Notes: generated by a model not told the origin, from the sequence alone. 10,398 nucleotides of DNA from Cyclostephanos tholiformis (GCA_036939975.1 JALLPB010001295.1:1-10398); one strand, 5' to 3'; shown: positions 1 to 7,868, counted from the stretch's first letter. Translations and numbers: made by a program.

Positions 1-34
1 TCGTCCACTTACCTACCTGAGCACACTGTACGTT

Positions 35-57
35 AGTACTATAGTACTTTTAGTACT
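35..57. repeat. Three clustered AGTACT palindromes
   Basis: AGTACT occurs at 35-40, 43-48 and 52-57. The first two, separated by AT, form a perfect 14-bp palindrome. This is seen directly. Function is unknown; it could be a protein-binding cluster or the edge of a repeat that continues outside the window. Confidence 0.5.
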
Positions 58-75
58 AGTTCCTATGTATGTGAA

Positions 76-222
76 GCCGACATGTCAGCAGCCGACCAAA
101 ACGACACGACATTGTCGGGGCCCAAAATGGGGTGATGTCACCAAATGTCGGGCCGACATTTCACGACTTGTCGCCGACATGTCGCCCGACACGACATTTA
201 GGCCCCAAAATTGGCGACAGCG
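76..222. repeat. Direct and inverted repeat cluster built on CGACATGTCG
   Basis: GCCGACATGTC occurs at 76-86 and again at 173-183. CGACACGACATT occurs at 102-113 and 187-198, and each copy is followed shortly by a G/C block and CCCAAAA. The region therefore holds two imperfect direct copies about 85-97 bp apart. It also holds a perfect 10-bp palindrome, CGACATGTCG (176-185), an inverted repeat AAATGTCGG/CCGACATTT with a 1-nt centre (143-161), and GGTGA/TCACC with a 2-nt centre (131-142). It may be the end of a non-autonomous transposon or a cluster of binding sites. No transposase or target-site duplication is visible, so the element type is unassigned. Confidence 0.55.
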
Positions 223-1300
223 ACATCCAACATAGGCAACTAAGATTGGAGATGGACTGGACAAGATAGAAGTGTGGGCATTTAACAATTGCAGTTTGCT
301 AGTAGATCACCACATTGTCATCCCCCCCACCATTAAGTATATTGATGACAGTAAACTCAACAACTTCTCAAATCTAAAAACATATGGAGTTCTGTGATGA
401 AATCGAAGCATTTTTCTGCTATGAGGTGATGCATGAGTGGTGAAATCATGGAGTACATGGTAAGTCCTTGAATATGTATTGCTTCTTGGTTTGATGCAGC
501 AGCATTCTGGATTATTTCTACTTGTCCTTGTACAAAGCTGCCACTGCCAGGCCAATATTTATGATATGCTGAGATGCATTCAAACCATCTCTGCTGAGGG
601 TGCTTTGATACCATCGAAACTAGACTTTCTGTCTATGAAAATTTGAACGAGGTTTTCATGTTGTTGGAGCTAACTATCCCATTCAAAGATATTCTTCGGT
701 GTTCTTTCCTTCCACTAATTGATGGTGATTACAACATCATAAATGGTTTCTTCATGATGATATTTGTTCCTTACATTCCAATTGAAAGCAAACTAAAATA
801 TATTTACACCCCCATCATAAAATCTAGGGAGGTGATATATCAATTCTGATGGATATATGACAGTTATATTTTTTAGAGTAGGTAGTATCATATTTGCCAT
901 TCCATTTTTTCTGTTAACAGACAACAATGTGAGTAGTAGAAGCAGAAAGTAAAGAGAGTGCATCCGACTGGATTTTTTGAGGAGTGCATTGGAATCAGAA
1001 TCATCAGTCTTGGGGGACATAATCCTGATTAGGCATTAAAATTGGCTTGTATACGATTGAGAAGATGAACCAAAATTGTTTTGGTAAAAAATTGTTCACC
1101 AGGATCTTAAAAGAAGATGAGAATTGAAACAAATCAATAGAGTGAGTGCTTGACGATTCACCGAACTTCTCGAAATGATCATACAAGCATTTTTTGTAAT
1201 GCAGAGCGACAGAACGAATCTGTTAAGTTCGTCTCGGATCATGACTGTTCCAGCGTTTGTCATACATGATCAATCGTCTCCTTCAGGATTATTTAATGTC

Positions 1301-1378
1301 GATGTAATCAATTTAAACTTGTTGATTCGCATACATGTTGATGCAATCAATTTAAACTAGATGATTCGCATACAAGTA
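1301..1378. repeat. 39-bp tandem duplication, two copies
   Basis: Bases 1301-1339 and 1340-1378 are adjacent copies of a 39-bp unit with 34 of 39 positions identical. The shared core reads AATCAATTTAAACT, followed by TGATTCGCATACA. It is AT-rich and non-coding in appearance, and lies about 180-260 bp beyond the stop codon of the sulfite reductase gene. No function can be assigned. Confidence 0.8.
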
Positions 1379-1416
1379 CATGTCGTGAAAGGATCGCTCA
1401 TGTCGAATGGTGGTCA

Positions 1417-1422
1417 TTTATT
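1417..1422 (-). terminator. Candidate polyadenylation signal of the sulfite reductase gene
   Basis: The minus strand reads AATAAA at this position, about 136 nt after the stop codon at 1558-1560. The setting is AT-rich and the distance is plausible for a 3' untranslated region. Polyadenylation signals are weakly conserved in this group, so this is only a candidate. Confidence 0.3.
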
Positions 1423-1557
1423 CATTTTATGTCAAATTCTCCCTCTACCTATCCGAATCTATTAAAAATGGCAGGAAAAGCAAAGATGCCACGTTCAACC
1501 GATACATCCAATCCTAGCACGACGATGAAATAAGGAGCGGCGCTACCGCACATGCAT

Positions 1558-3456
1558 TCATGCGGCCACCACGGACCCGGGCACGTAAGACGCGCAATAC
1601 TTCTCGATCGCCTCGGCCCCGACCCTGTGACAAAAGTCGCCGAACGCCTCGTACTCCGTCCTACCCTCAATGAACATTGCAAGGATCGGCTCCACCGTCT
1701 TCTCGAGATCGTCCGTGTCCATCTTGGCCATGTAGGGGTACGCCGTCCTCGTCAGCACCGGACTGCCACCGAGCCAGAGCTGGTAGCTCCTCGGACCGTC
1801 CCCAACGAACGCCAATTCGGCCATGTAAGGACGGGCGCATCCGTTGGGACAGCCCGTCATCCTCATGAGTATCTCCTCCCCCGGCAAATTCATTTTGTCG
1901 AGCAGGGCCCTCATCCGCACTACGTAGCTGGGCATGATCCTCTCGGCCTCCGTCTGGGCCAATCCGCAAAGCGGCAATGCCGGGCACGCCATGGACAGGC
2001 GCGCGATGGGATCCACCTCCTCGAGGGGAGCGATGCCGTGCTCGCGCAGCAATGACTCAATCCCGGCCCTGTCCCTCGGATCGACGTCGCGGAAGATGAT
2101 CGATTGGGTCGGACTGAGGATGGAGTGGACGTCATACTTGTCGACGAGGGCCCGTAGCGCCGACTTGAGGCGGAAATCGCCCTCGTCCTTGACCCGGCCG
2201 TTGTCCACGTGCTGTCCGTAGAACAGCTTGCCGTCCCCCTGATCCCACCATCCCATCCAATCGTTGTACTTCCACTCGTCGATCGGGATCCACGGCGCGA
2301 TTTCCATCCCCGCGTAACTCTCGACGAGTCGACGGAACTTGTCGATCCCGAGGGTGTGAACGAGGTACTTCATGCGCGCGTTCGCTCGCACGTCGCGATT
2401 GCCGTGATCGCGCTGCGCGGCCACGATGGCCTTCATGACCTCCATTATGTCGTCCTTCGGGACGTATCCCATGTGATCGGCGGCACGGGCGAATGTGTCC
2501 TCCTTGTTGTGCGTGCGTCCCATGCCTCCCCCCACCATGACGTTGAAGCCGCGGAGTTCGCCGGTATCCTCGTCGCATATGACCACGACGCCGATGTCGT
2601 TCGTGTATATGTCGATGGAATTGTCCCCCGGAACCGTGACGCCGATCTTGAACTTACGGGGGAGGTACTGGGCGCCGTATATCGGCTCGACGGAGTCCGG
2701 TAGGACGATGCCCCGTCCGTTGTCGTGTATCATCCTGGCATCGACGTCGTAATCCTCGACCTCCCTCGACCAAGTCTCGACGGTCGCGGCCTTCTCCCCG
2801 TCGAGCCATATCTCCGAGAAGGCGGGCGTCATGGGACGGAAGAGCTGGGCGAATACCTTGGAGTATTCCCTCGCGTATGCGTACGCGGGGGACTTGAAGG
2901 GGGCGGGCGTCGTCATTACGTTCCGACTAACGTCCCCGCACGCGCCCACGGTCGACGAGCCGATGTTCATGATGGAGGATATGACCGTCTTGAGATCGCC
3001 CTTGAGTATGCCGTGCATCTGGAAGCACTGTCGGGTGGTCATGCGCAGGTCGCCCTGGCCGTGCTCCTCGCTGAGGTCGTCGAGGAGGCGGTACAATTCC
3101 GGCGGGAGCTCCCCCGCGGGCTGCTTGAGCCGCAACATGAACTGATAATCCTTGGGACCCTTCGTCTCGCGATTGTTCTGCTGGTACGACCCGTGATACT
3201 TGAGGATCTGATACGCGTCCTTGGAGATGCCGATCTCCTCCGTCGCTAATTGCTCGTTGAGGGGATCGCGCAGGTATCGGGAGGCTATCTTGAGCTTCTC
3301 GATCTTGGGGAGGGATTTCTTGGGCGATTCCATCTGCACGTTCAGGCGGGTGGTGGTCGCGGTGGTGGTGGTGGTGGTGGAGTGGGCCATGAAGGCGACG
3401 ATGGACGTTGGACCCGCGACGAGGGCGACGCAGGCGATGGCCGTCGATAACTTCAT
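1558..3456 (-). CDS. SIR: Ferredoxin-sulfite reductase, plastid-targeted
   Basis: Predicted to reduce sulfite to sulfide with six electrons from reduced ferredoxin, using siroheme coupled to a 4Fe-4S cluster, in the plastid stroma during sulfur assimilation. The 632-residue frame is uninterrupted and about the length of plant enzymes. Residues 1-21 form a signal peptide followed by Phe22 (VA|FMA), then a Thr-rich transit segment (27-36). The cluster/siroheme cysteines are Cys491 and Cys497 (ACPALPLCG) and Cys536 and Cys540 (TGCPNGCARPYMAEL). Sulfite-binding basic residues map to Arg178 in GDVSRNV and Lys268/Lys270 in LPRKFK. TGCPNGCARP and STVGACGDVSRNVM favour sulfite over nitrite reductase. 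The ATG is preceded by AAAAG in an AT-rich leader. The gene faces away from RRP9 across a 592-bp interval. A 4Fe-4S assimilatory nitrite reductase is the main alternative and fits less well. Confidence 0.95.
   Translation of the reverse strand: MKLSTAIACVALVAGPTSIVAFMAHSTTTTTTATTTRLNVQMESPKKSLPKIEKLKIASRYLRDPLNEQLATEEIGISKDAYQILKYHGSYQQNNRETKGPKDYQFMLRLKQPAGELPPELYRLLDDLSEEHGQGDLRMTTRQCFQMHGILKGDLKTVISSIMNIGSSTVGACGDVSRNVMTTPAPFKSPAYAYAREYSKVFAQLFRPMTPAFSEIWLDGEKAATVETWSREVEDYDVDARMIHDNGRGIVLPDSVEPIYGAQYLPRKFKIGVTVPGDNSIDIYTNDIGVVVICDEDTGELRGFNVMVGGGMGRTHNKEDTFARAADHMGYVPKDDIMEVMKAIVAAQRDHGNRDVRANARMKYLVHTLGIDKFRRLVESYAGMEIAPWIPIDEWKYNDWMGWWDQGDGKLFYGQHVDNGRVKDEGDFRLKSALRALVDKYDVHSILSPTQSIIFRDVDPRDRAGIESLLREHGIAPLEEVDPIARLSMACPALPLCGLAQTEAERIMPSYVVRMRALLDKMNLPGEEILMRMTGCPNGCARPYMAELAFVGDGPRSYQLWLGGSPVLTRTAYPYMAKMDTDDLEKTVEPILAMFIEGRTEYEAFGDFCHRVGAEAIEKYCASYVPGSVVAA
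3352..3381. repeat. GGT/ACC trinucleotide repeat in the transit peptide
   Basis: A GGT-type triplet tract, read as ACC on the coding strand and broken once by a GCG (Ala) codon, encodes the poly-threonine stretch at residues 27-36 of the sulfite reductase presequence. Hydroxylated residues are usual in plastid transit peptides, so length variation here is probably tolerated. Confidence 0.7.
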
Positions 3457-4048
3457 CTTTTATCTATTATTATATATATTAATATTCTAACCCCGACGGC
3501 GCGTTTGGGGGGGAGCGGTGGGTTTGGTCCGGCGGGGGTGGCGGTGGGGGGGGAAGGTTAAGGGAGAGTGATGTTGTATGATTCAGTTTTGATGCGGAAA
3601 AATGATGGGCACGTTGTTGGAGAAAATGTATTGATTCCTCCGCTGTTTATCGCACCATACTGAAAATGGCGGACATCTGGCCGGCCTACCTTTCCCCCAC
3701 ACACAGTCATGGTATCGTGGTGTTTATCGTGTGTGATGTTAACCATGAAATGATAATATTACCTATGTCCGATATGCGCCAAGTGCGGCAATTTTGGTGG
3801 CTCCGAGAGAGACCAAAAAAAAAGAGGACAGCATAGTGCGTGGGTCTGTCCGCCGCTATCCCCCTTTTCGGGTTTCCCGCCGAAAAAGTCAAGGGGCAGC
3901 GAGCCAACGATTTGAATTTTCTAATTATTGTGCCAGGCGAAGCTTCTCTATTTATTGTGTGTTTTTTTGACTCCCTCCACTCTCTCTCTTTTTACGCTTT
4001 GTGTCGCCCGACCCGAGCCGAGGTTCTCAACAGTCACACACAAAAATA
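3457..4048. promoter_or_regulatory. Shared divergent promoter interval, sulfite reductase / RRP9
   Basis: The start codons of the minus-strand sulfite reductase and plus-strand RRP9 are 592 bp apart with no gene between, so both core promoters must lie here. On the sulfite reductase side there is an AT-rich stretch with TATATATA at 3471-3478, too close to the ATG to be an ordinary TATA box, then long G runs (C runs on the sense strand) at about 3508-3555. On the RRP9 side, 3962-4000 is strongly pyrimidine-rich (CTCCCTCCACTCTCTCTC) and probably marks the transcription start or 5' untranslated region. No specific factor-binding site can be assigned. Confidence 0.5.
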
Positions 4049-6085
4049 ATGGCACCATCGAGAATCGGGTCCGGGAGAGGACGGGCAGGGGGAGGACGCG
4101 TCGGGGGGAGAGGACGGCGCCAAAACGACGTCGGCGGCGGCGGCGGCGGCGTCAACACGATGAGTAAGAAGAAACAGAAACTCGTCGTCGATCTCTCGTC
4201 GTCGTCCTCCCGGGGGGGGGGTAACCGACGCGATAACGGACGACGGGGCAAGGACGACGACGAATACGATGGGATGATGGCCAAATCGTCTCCCGCCCTC
4301 CTCGACGATGAGGATTTGTTGTCCGAGGACGACGACGACGACGACGATGACGACTTCGACTCGCGGGGTGGTAACCAGAACGACGACGACGACGAGGACG
4401 ACGACGAGGAGGAGACGGCGGATGCCAAGAGACTGAGATTGGCGCGGGAATACCTCGACAGGATGGAGGCGAATCGCGAATCATCCTCCTCCGAGGACGA
4501 TGATGATGACGACGACGACGACGACGACGACGGCGAATCCGAAGAAGACGACGATCGCGATCGCCACGCCGGGGCCACATCGTCGTCGTCGTCGTCGTCA
4601 TCATCGGCCTCGGACGGTCGTATCGGCAGGCGAATTGCCGAGGAACGATTGCGACGTACGGGACTGTTGGAATTACGAATCGCCGACGCGATATCGGGGG
4701 GGATATCCGACTCGAGGAGGAGGATTTATCCGAACGACACGGACGAGATCGGGGTTGGAACGGCGGGTGCTATCGGCGTCGATGGGAGGTGCGCGTCGTC
4801 GTCGTCGTCGTCGTCAACAACGTCGTGTCCCGAGAACATGGCGCGCTCGTGGCTCGACGCGGGGGTGGTATCGTACCATCGCGGGCACGACCTCACGCCC
4901 ACCTGCGTGTCGTTAACGAAGGACGGACGAATCGCGTACAGCGCCTCGAAGGACGGCTCGGTGTACTCGTGGGACGTGGAGGCCGGGGGGATTAGGACGT
5001 CGACGCTGTCCATCCCCCCCCCCAGGCGTGGCGACGACGACTACGGCGGTAACTTGAATCGGAGGGAAGTACTATCGATCGCGACGAGCGACGATGGACG
5101 GTACCTCGCCGTCGGCGGACGGGACGATCGCGTTAGGATATTCGACGTCCGAACGAGGACGACGTCGGCGTCGTCTTCGTCGTCGTCGTCGTCCTCCTCC
5201 TCCTCCTCCTCTCCCGTAGCGACGTTCGAGGGTCACAAACGCGCCGTGACGGCCCTGGCCTTCCGCCCGCGAACGCTGGACCTGTACTCCGGCAGCGACG
5301 ATCGATGCGTTCGTCGGTACGATCTGAATTCTATGACTTACGTCGAGACTTTGTACGGACATCAATCGCCCGTATCCGACGTGAGTTGTCCGAATAAGAA
5401 TCGTCCGGTGACGGTATCGCGGGGGGATAGGACCGCGAGGGTATGGAAGGTCGAGGAAGACAGTCATCTGGTGTACCGTCCAGGCGGCGACGTCGGCGGT
5501 CCGGAGTGCGTTCGCGCGATCAGGGACGGGTGGTTCGTATCGGGACACGACGACGGACGACTCGCCCTTTGGAAGGAGGAGAAGAAGAGGCCGGTGGCGT
5601 CCGTCGTTGCCGCGCACGGATACGTGGGGGGCGGCACGACGGGCGTGTCGCGGAGCGTGATGTGTTGCGACGCGCTGTGCATGAGCGACGTACTGGCGAC
5701 CGGTTCCAACGATGGATATCTTAGGTTATGGAGGGTGAGGGAATTGATTTTCATTCATTCCCGCCTTTTTTCTTTCTCTTGTCGCGATTCGTTCACACAT
5801 CATTTTATCACGTCCAACCCCCCGACGTATTCCTCGTTCGCATATATCGTATACTGACCCAAAAATATCGATACGCAGATAAGCATCGGAGAGGAAAAAG
5901 CCGGAATCGAACCCCTGGATGAGATTCCAATACACGGGCACATAAACAGCATCGCGATGGGTTCGGGGGGGAAATTTTGCGTCGCCGCCGTGGGGCAGGA
6001 GCCTCGCATGGGACGTTGGGATAGGGTCCCGCGGGCAAAGAATCGCTTCGCGATTATTCGGCTGCACGGTGGCGAGTCGAAGTGA
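4049..6085 (+). CDS. RRP9: U3 snoRNP-specific WD40 protein RRP9 (U3-55K), two exons
   Basis: The coding sequence joins 4049-5734 and 5879-6085 (630 residues). RRP9 binds the box B/C region of U3 snoRNA within the SSU processome and supports early 18S rRNA processing in the nucleolus. Start: ATG at 4049 in a strong context (AAAATAATGGCA). Residues 1-36 are Gly/Arg-rich, then 68-171 hold three poly-Asp/Glu tracts and 178-187 are Ser-rich. A seven-bladed propeller follows from about 275: GH279-280 with SWDV near 308-311, IFDV 364-367, GH395-396, YGHQSP near 438, RVWKV near 467, ALWKEE near 509, RLW 559-561. Exon 2 supplies the last blade with AVGQEPRMGRW, closely matching the RRP9 signature GVGQEHRLGRW, and a basic end like human U3-55K. 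Human RRP9 is 475 residues; the excess is the N-terminal arm plus a 14-Ser insertion (375-388). Confidence 0.92.
4133..4150 (+). repeat. GGC triplet repeat (poly-Gly)
   Basis: Six in-frame GGC codons give a Gly6 run in the Gly/Arg-rich N terminus of RRP9. Confidence 0.8.
4326..4535 (+). repeat. GAC/GAT/GAG triplet tracts (poly-Asp/Glu)
   Basis: Three tracts, at about 4326-4352, 4381-4412 and 4494-4531, are built from GAC with some GAT and GAG codons and encode the acidic runs of RRP9. GAC and its GTC complement dominate, which points to replication slippage as the source. Confidence 0.85.
4580..4606 (+). repeat. TCG triplet repeat (poly-Ser)
   Basis: TCG codons ending in two TCA codons and one TCG encode a Ser run that follows the acidic arm of RRP9. 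Two more Ser tracts of the same kind lie at 4796-4816 and 5171-5212. Confidence 0.85.
5171..5212 (+). repeat. TCG/TCC triplet repeat (14 Ser) inside the propeller
   Basis: Fourteen consecutive Ser codons, first TCG then TCC, lie between the second and third WD repeats of RRP9 (residues 375-388). The switch from TCG to TCC suggests two separate expansions. Being in frame and between blades, it should form an exposed flexible loop. Confidence 0.85.
5735..5878 (+). other. RRP9 intron (144 bp, phase 0)
   Basis: Donor AGG|GTGAGG at 5735, branch-point-like TACTGAC at 5852-5858, acceptor ATACGCAG ending at 5878. Splicing joins ...LRLWR to ISIGEEKAG... in frame and restores the conserved RRP9 C terminus. 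Read through, the frame stops at 5857, so an unspliced message loses the last propeller blade. Confidence 0.92.
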
Positions 6086-6334
6086 GGTATCGACCCACAC
6101 AATTCGAGCGATGACGAGAGGTGGATACGATAAATTTTTTTGCGAATGGTCAAAAGTGCTTAGCAATAGAAAAACGCGAAATAATTATAGCCTGTTTCCA
6201 TGCACGTGGCTTTGTTCGTACATGCCAACGCTCCATCGATCATGCTACTTCTCTCGCTGGAATTCTCGCGTCCGCTCGTGAACGGGGGATGCGAATGTCG
6301 GACTTTGTTCGGAACGGGCGAATGCTGAATAGCC
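6086..6334. other. Convergent 3' interval between RRP9 and the glycosyltransferase
   Basis: The two stop codons face each other across 249 bp, which must hold both 3' untranslated regions. There is an AT-rich patch at about 6127-6190 on the RRP9 side but no AATAAA on either strand in the expected place. The two transcripts may overlap at their ends. Confidence 0.5.
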
Positions 6335-7868
6335 CTACATGAAGTCCTCGAATTCGTCGAACGCAGCGTATTTGGGCACGTTCTTCTTCAGCGTACGCCA
6401 CGCCGAGTCGTCGTGTATACTGCCCACGTACGGCGTCCTCGTTACATTCCTCGTAACATCGCAATCCTTGTACTTGTCATCGACCGTCTTTCGTGTGCAC
6501 GACTTCCAGCGAAATTCCTTCGACGAGAGGTACTTGTAATGATGGAGGACCGCTATGTCCACAGGCCGATCGTAGTTGACCGAACCGATTGAATCCTAGG
6601 AGATTGTCGATCAAGGCAATGGAGGTTCCGGCGAGGATGTAAAGAAATAATGTTGTACACATAAGATATCGCGAATAGTCCCAGCATTGGTCTAGATTAA
6701 AGTTTATAGACTCACAAAGTTGCTCTTGCCATTCGTATCGATCCATGCCTTTTCACTTCCGGCAGTGCGCTTGTTCGTTGTCATACTGTGTGGACTCTAT
6801 CAAACGAGAGAAAAATGCGACATGGTGTGTGAGGAATGACTTCGATTTTTCTCAGTGTGGAGTTCCGATTTACTTATCATCCAGCCTCGTTCGATCACTT
6901 CCAATAGCCAACATTGTGCTCCTCACCTTAGGGTATTGGCCATAATCCGATAGCTTCAATATCGCCTTGACGTTGTGCCACTCGCTCGGATGTCGATCGG
7001 ACTCCGACGTTCCGTCCCGCAATGTGAATCGTTTCGTCACCGGCAACGGCGAGTACATGTCCCTCGAATTCGTCCCGAAGATGTACCAGCTTATCTGCAA
7101 CGCTCCCTTCGGTAGGTGATCTCGAAGAAAGTCGTCGACTGTATCGTGTTTCTTGAGAACTAGGTATTCGTCGACGTCGAAGAAGGCCATGTACGCATGA
7201 TCGTTCTTAAACTCCGACGCGCAGATGTGATACGAGTACATCTGACGATGCGTCCCGGGCTTCGGTATTACGCGGACGGAGTATCCTGAATTCCGTCGAC
7301 GATCCTGCCAATTACGCAGCTCGTGATCCGCCGAGTTGTCGACTAGGTATATCGTGTGAAATCCGAGCCCGAAGTTGTAATCCACCCATTCGTCGAGGTA
7401 GGGCTCGGCATCCTTGACGATGCCGCACAGGGCCGCCGACGTCAACGCCGACCGGTCGAGGTCGGCGAGATTCGGAAACTGACGGCGTAGCCGCGCGCGG
7501 GCCGTCGCGTTGATGGGAGGCGGGGGTATGAACTCGTAGACAACGCCGGTGGGTCGCAAGTCCTTCTGCTCCTTCTTCTTCGGCCGCTCCTCCTCCATCG
7601 GCAGCGCCGTCCACGGGGGTTCCGTTCGATTCGCGGCATCGTCGCGTTCCGTTCGGTTCACGTCGTCGATCACCGGAGCCTCGGAAAGGTTCCTCCTAGG
7701 ACCGTCGGACCAGGGAGCGTCGGAGCTCGGCACGTCGCCTCCCCACTTAGACGAGGCGACTGTTGCCGCGAGTAATAGGGTGATCACGATGCCCACGGTG
7801 GAGAGAACGGCGAGTATGCACAGTACGGCCTTCCTTTTTAAGGAGAGATAGCAGCATTTGGCGTTCAT
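6335..7868 (-). CDS. GT92 (DUF23)-like glycosyltransferase, type II membrane protein, three exons
   Basis: My model joins 7868-6927, 6796-6716 and 6595-6335 (427 residues). It is likely a Golgi or ER glycosyltransferase that adds sugars to secreted glycans; donor and acceptor are unknown. After a short basic cytosolic tail (MNAKCCYLSLKRK), residues 14-38 form one membrane anchor. A low-complexity stem follows with sequons at Asn61, Asn71, Asn80 and Asn120. The catalytic region begins near 147 (LCGIVKDAEPYLDEWVDYN), with the DxD-type metal/nucleotide-sugar motif DVDEY at 231-235 and WYIFGTN at 261-267. Exon 2 gives WIDTNG; exon 3 gives PVDIAVLHHYKY and FRWKSC, a C-terminal pattern typical of this family. 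The start is the first ATG of the open frame; upstream codons lack Met. The related Glyco_tranf_2_4 domain is an alternative family label. Confidence 0.82.
6596..6715 (-). other. Glycosyltransferase intron 2 (120 bp, phase 0)
   Basis: On the minus strand, donor AACTTT|GTGAGT begins at 6715 and acceptor CTCCTAG ends at 6596. Splicing joins WIDTNGKSNF to DSIGSVNYDRP, which leads into LHHYKY. Read through, the intron stops the frame at its fourth codon (TAA). Confidence 0.78.
6797..6926 (-). other. Glycosyltransferase intron 1 (130 bp, phase 0)
   Basis: On the minus strand, donor CCTAAG|GTGAGG begins at 6926 and the acceptor follows a pyrimidine-rich stretch (TTTTTCTCTCGTTTGATAG) ending at 6797. 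Splicing joins YGQYPK to SPHSMTTNK. Without it the frame stops after 18 more codons. Another in-frame AG 27 nt further on would drop nine residues. Confidence 0.75.

Larger units (their letters stand above)
1..1557. other. Intergenic region with repeats, no convincing gene
   Basis: No reading frame here gives a protein I recognise. The first 225 bases are moderately GC-rich and packed with CGACATGTCG-like repeats (listed separately). About 230-1440 is markedly AT-rich compared with the genes and has only short frames on both strands. The longest with an ATG start on the minus strand is 85 codons (357-614); it has no family motif and a stop codon six codons upstream of its ATG, so at most it is a decayed coding remnant. 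A 39-bp tandem duplication lies at 1301-1378. The last ~150 bases should be the 3' untranslated region of the sulfite reductase gene. Confidence 0.5.

Noticed and set aside
643..849. 68-codon plus-strand frame in the AT-rich block
   Set aside because: Low-complexity, hydrophobic/Ile-rich translation of AT-rich DNA with no recognisable motif.
793..1186. Two overlapping minus-strand frames, one with a leucine run resembling a signal peptide
   Set aside because: The leucine run arises from AT-rich repeats of short pyrimidine triplets; there is no downstream domain and the frames do not join into a sensible gene.
1552..3450. Long near-continuous open frame antisense to the sulfite reductase gene
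   Set aside because: It lies in the frame that pairs codon for codon with the sense gene. The stops it would need are complements of TTA, CTA and TCA codons, which the gene rarely uses because of GC-biased codon choice. The translation has no domain and is rich in Arg, His and Gly.
3670..3700. GGCCGGCC palindrome and nearby TTTATCG repeats in the divergent promoter
   Set aside because: An isolated 8-bp palindrome and short loose repeats are expected by chance in this length of DNA.
4001..4048. Upstream extension of RRP9 from a GTG codon at 4001
   Set aside because: Nuclear genes start at ATG, and the ATG at 4049 has a strong context directly after the pyrimidine-rich leader.
4027..4578. 183-codon Ser-rich frame antisense to RRP9
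   Set aside because: It is the mirror of the GAC and TCG triplet repeats, with no independent features.
5735..5878. Intron-encoded snoRNA in RRP9
   Set aside because: A CTGA-like box is present, but it coincides with the branch point and there is no matching C box or terminal stem.
5901..5918. tRNA B-box-like GGGTTCGATTCC on the minus strand
   Set aside because: The flanking bases do not form the five-pair T stem, and the sequence codes for conserved RRP9 residues.
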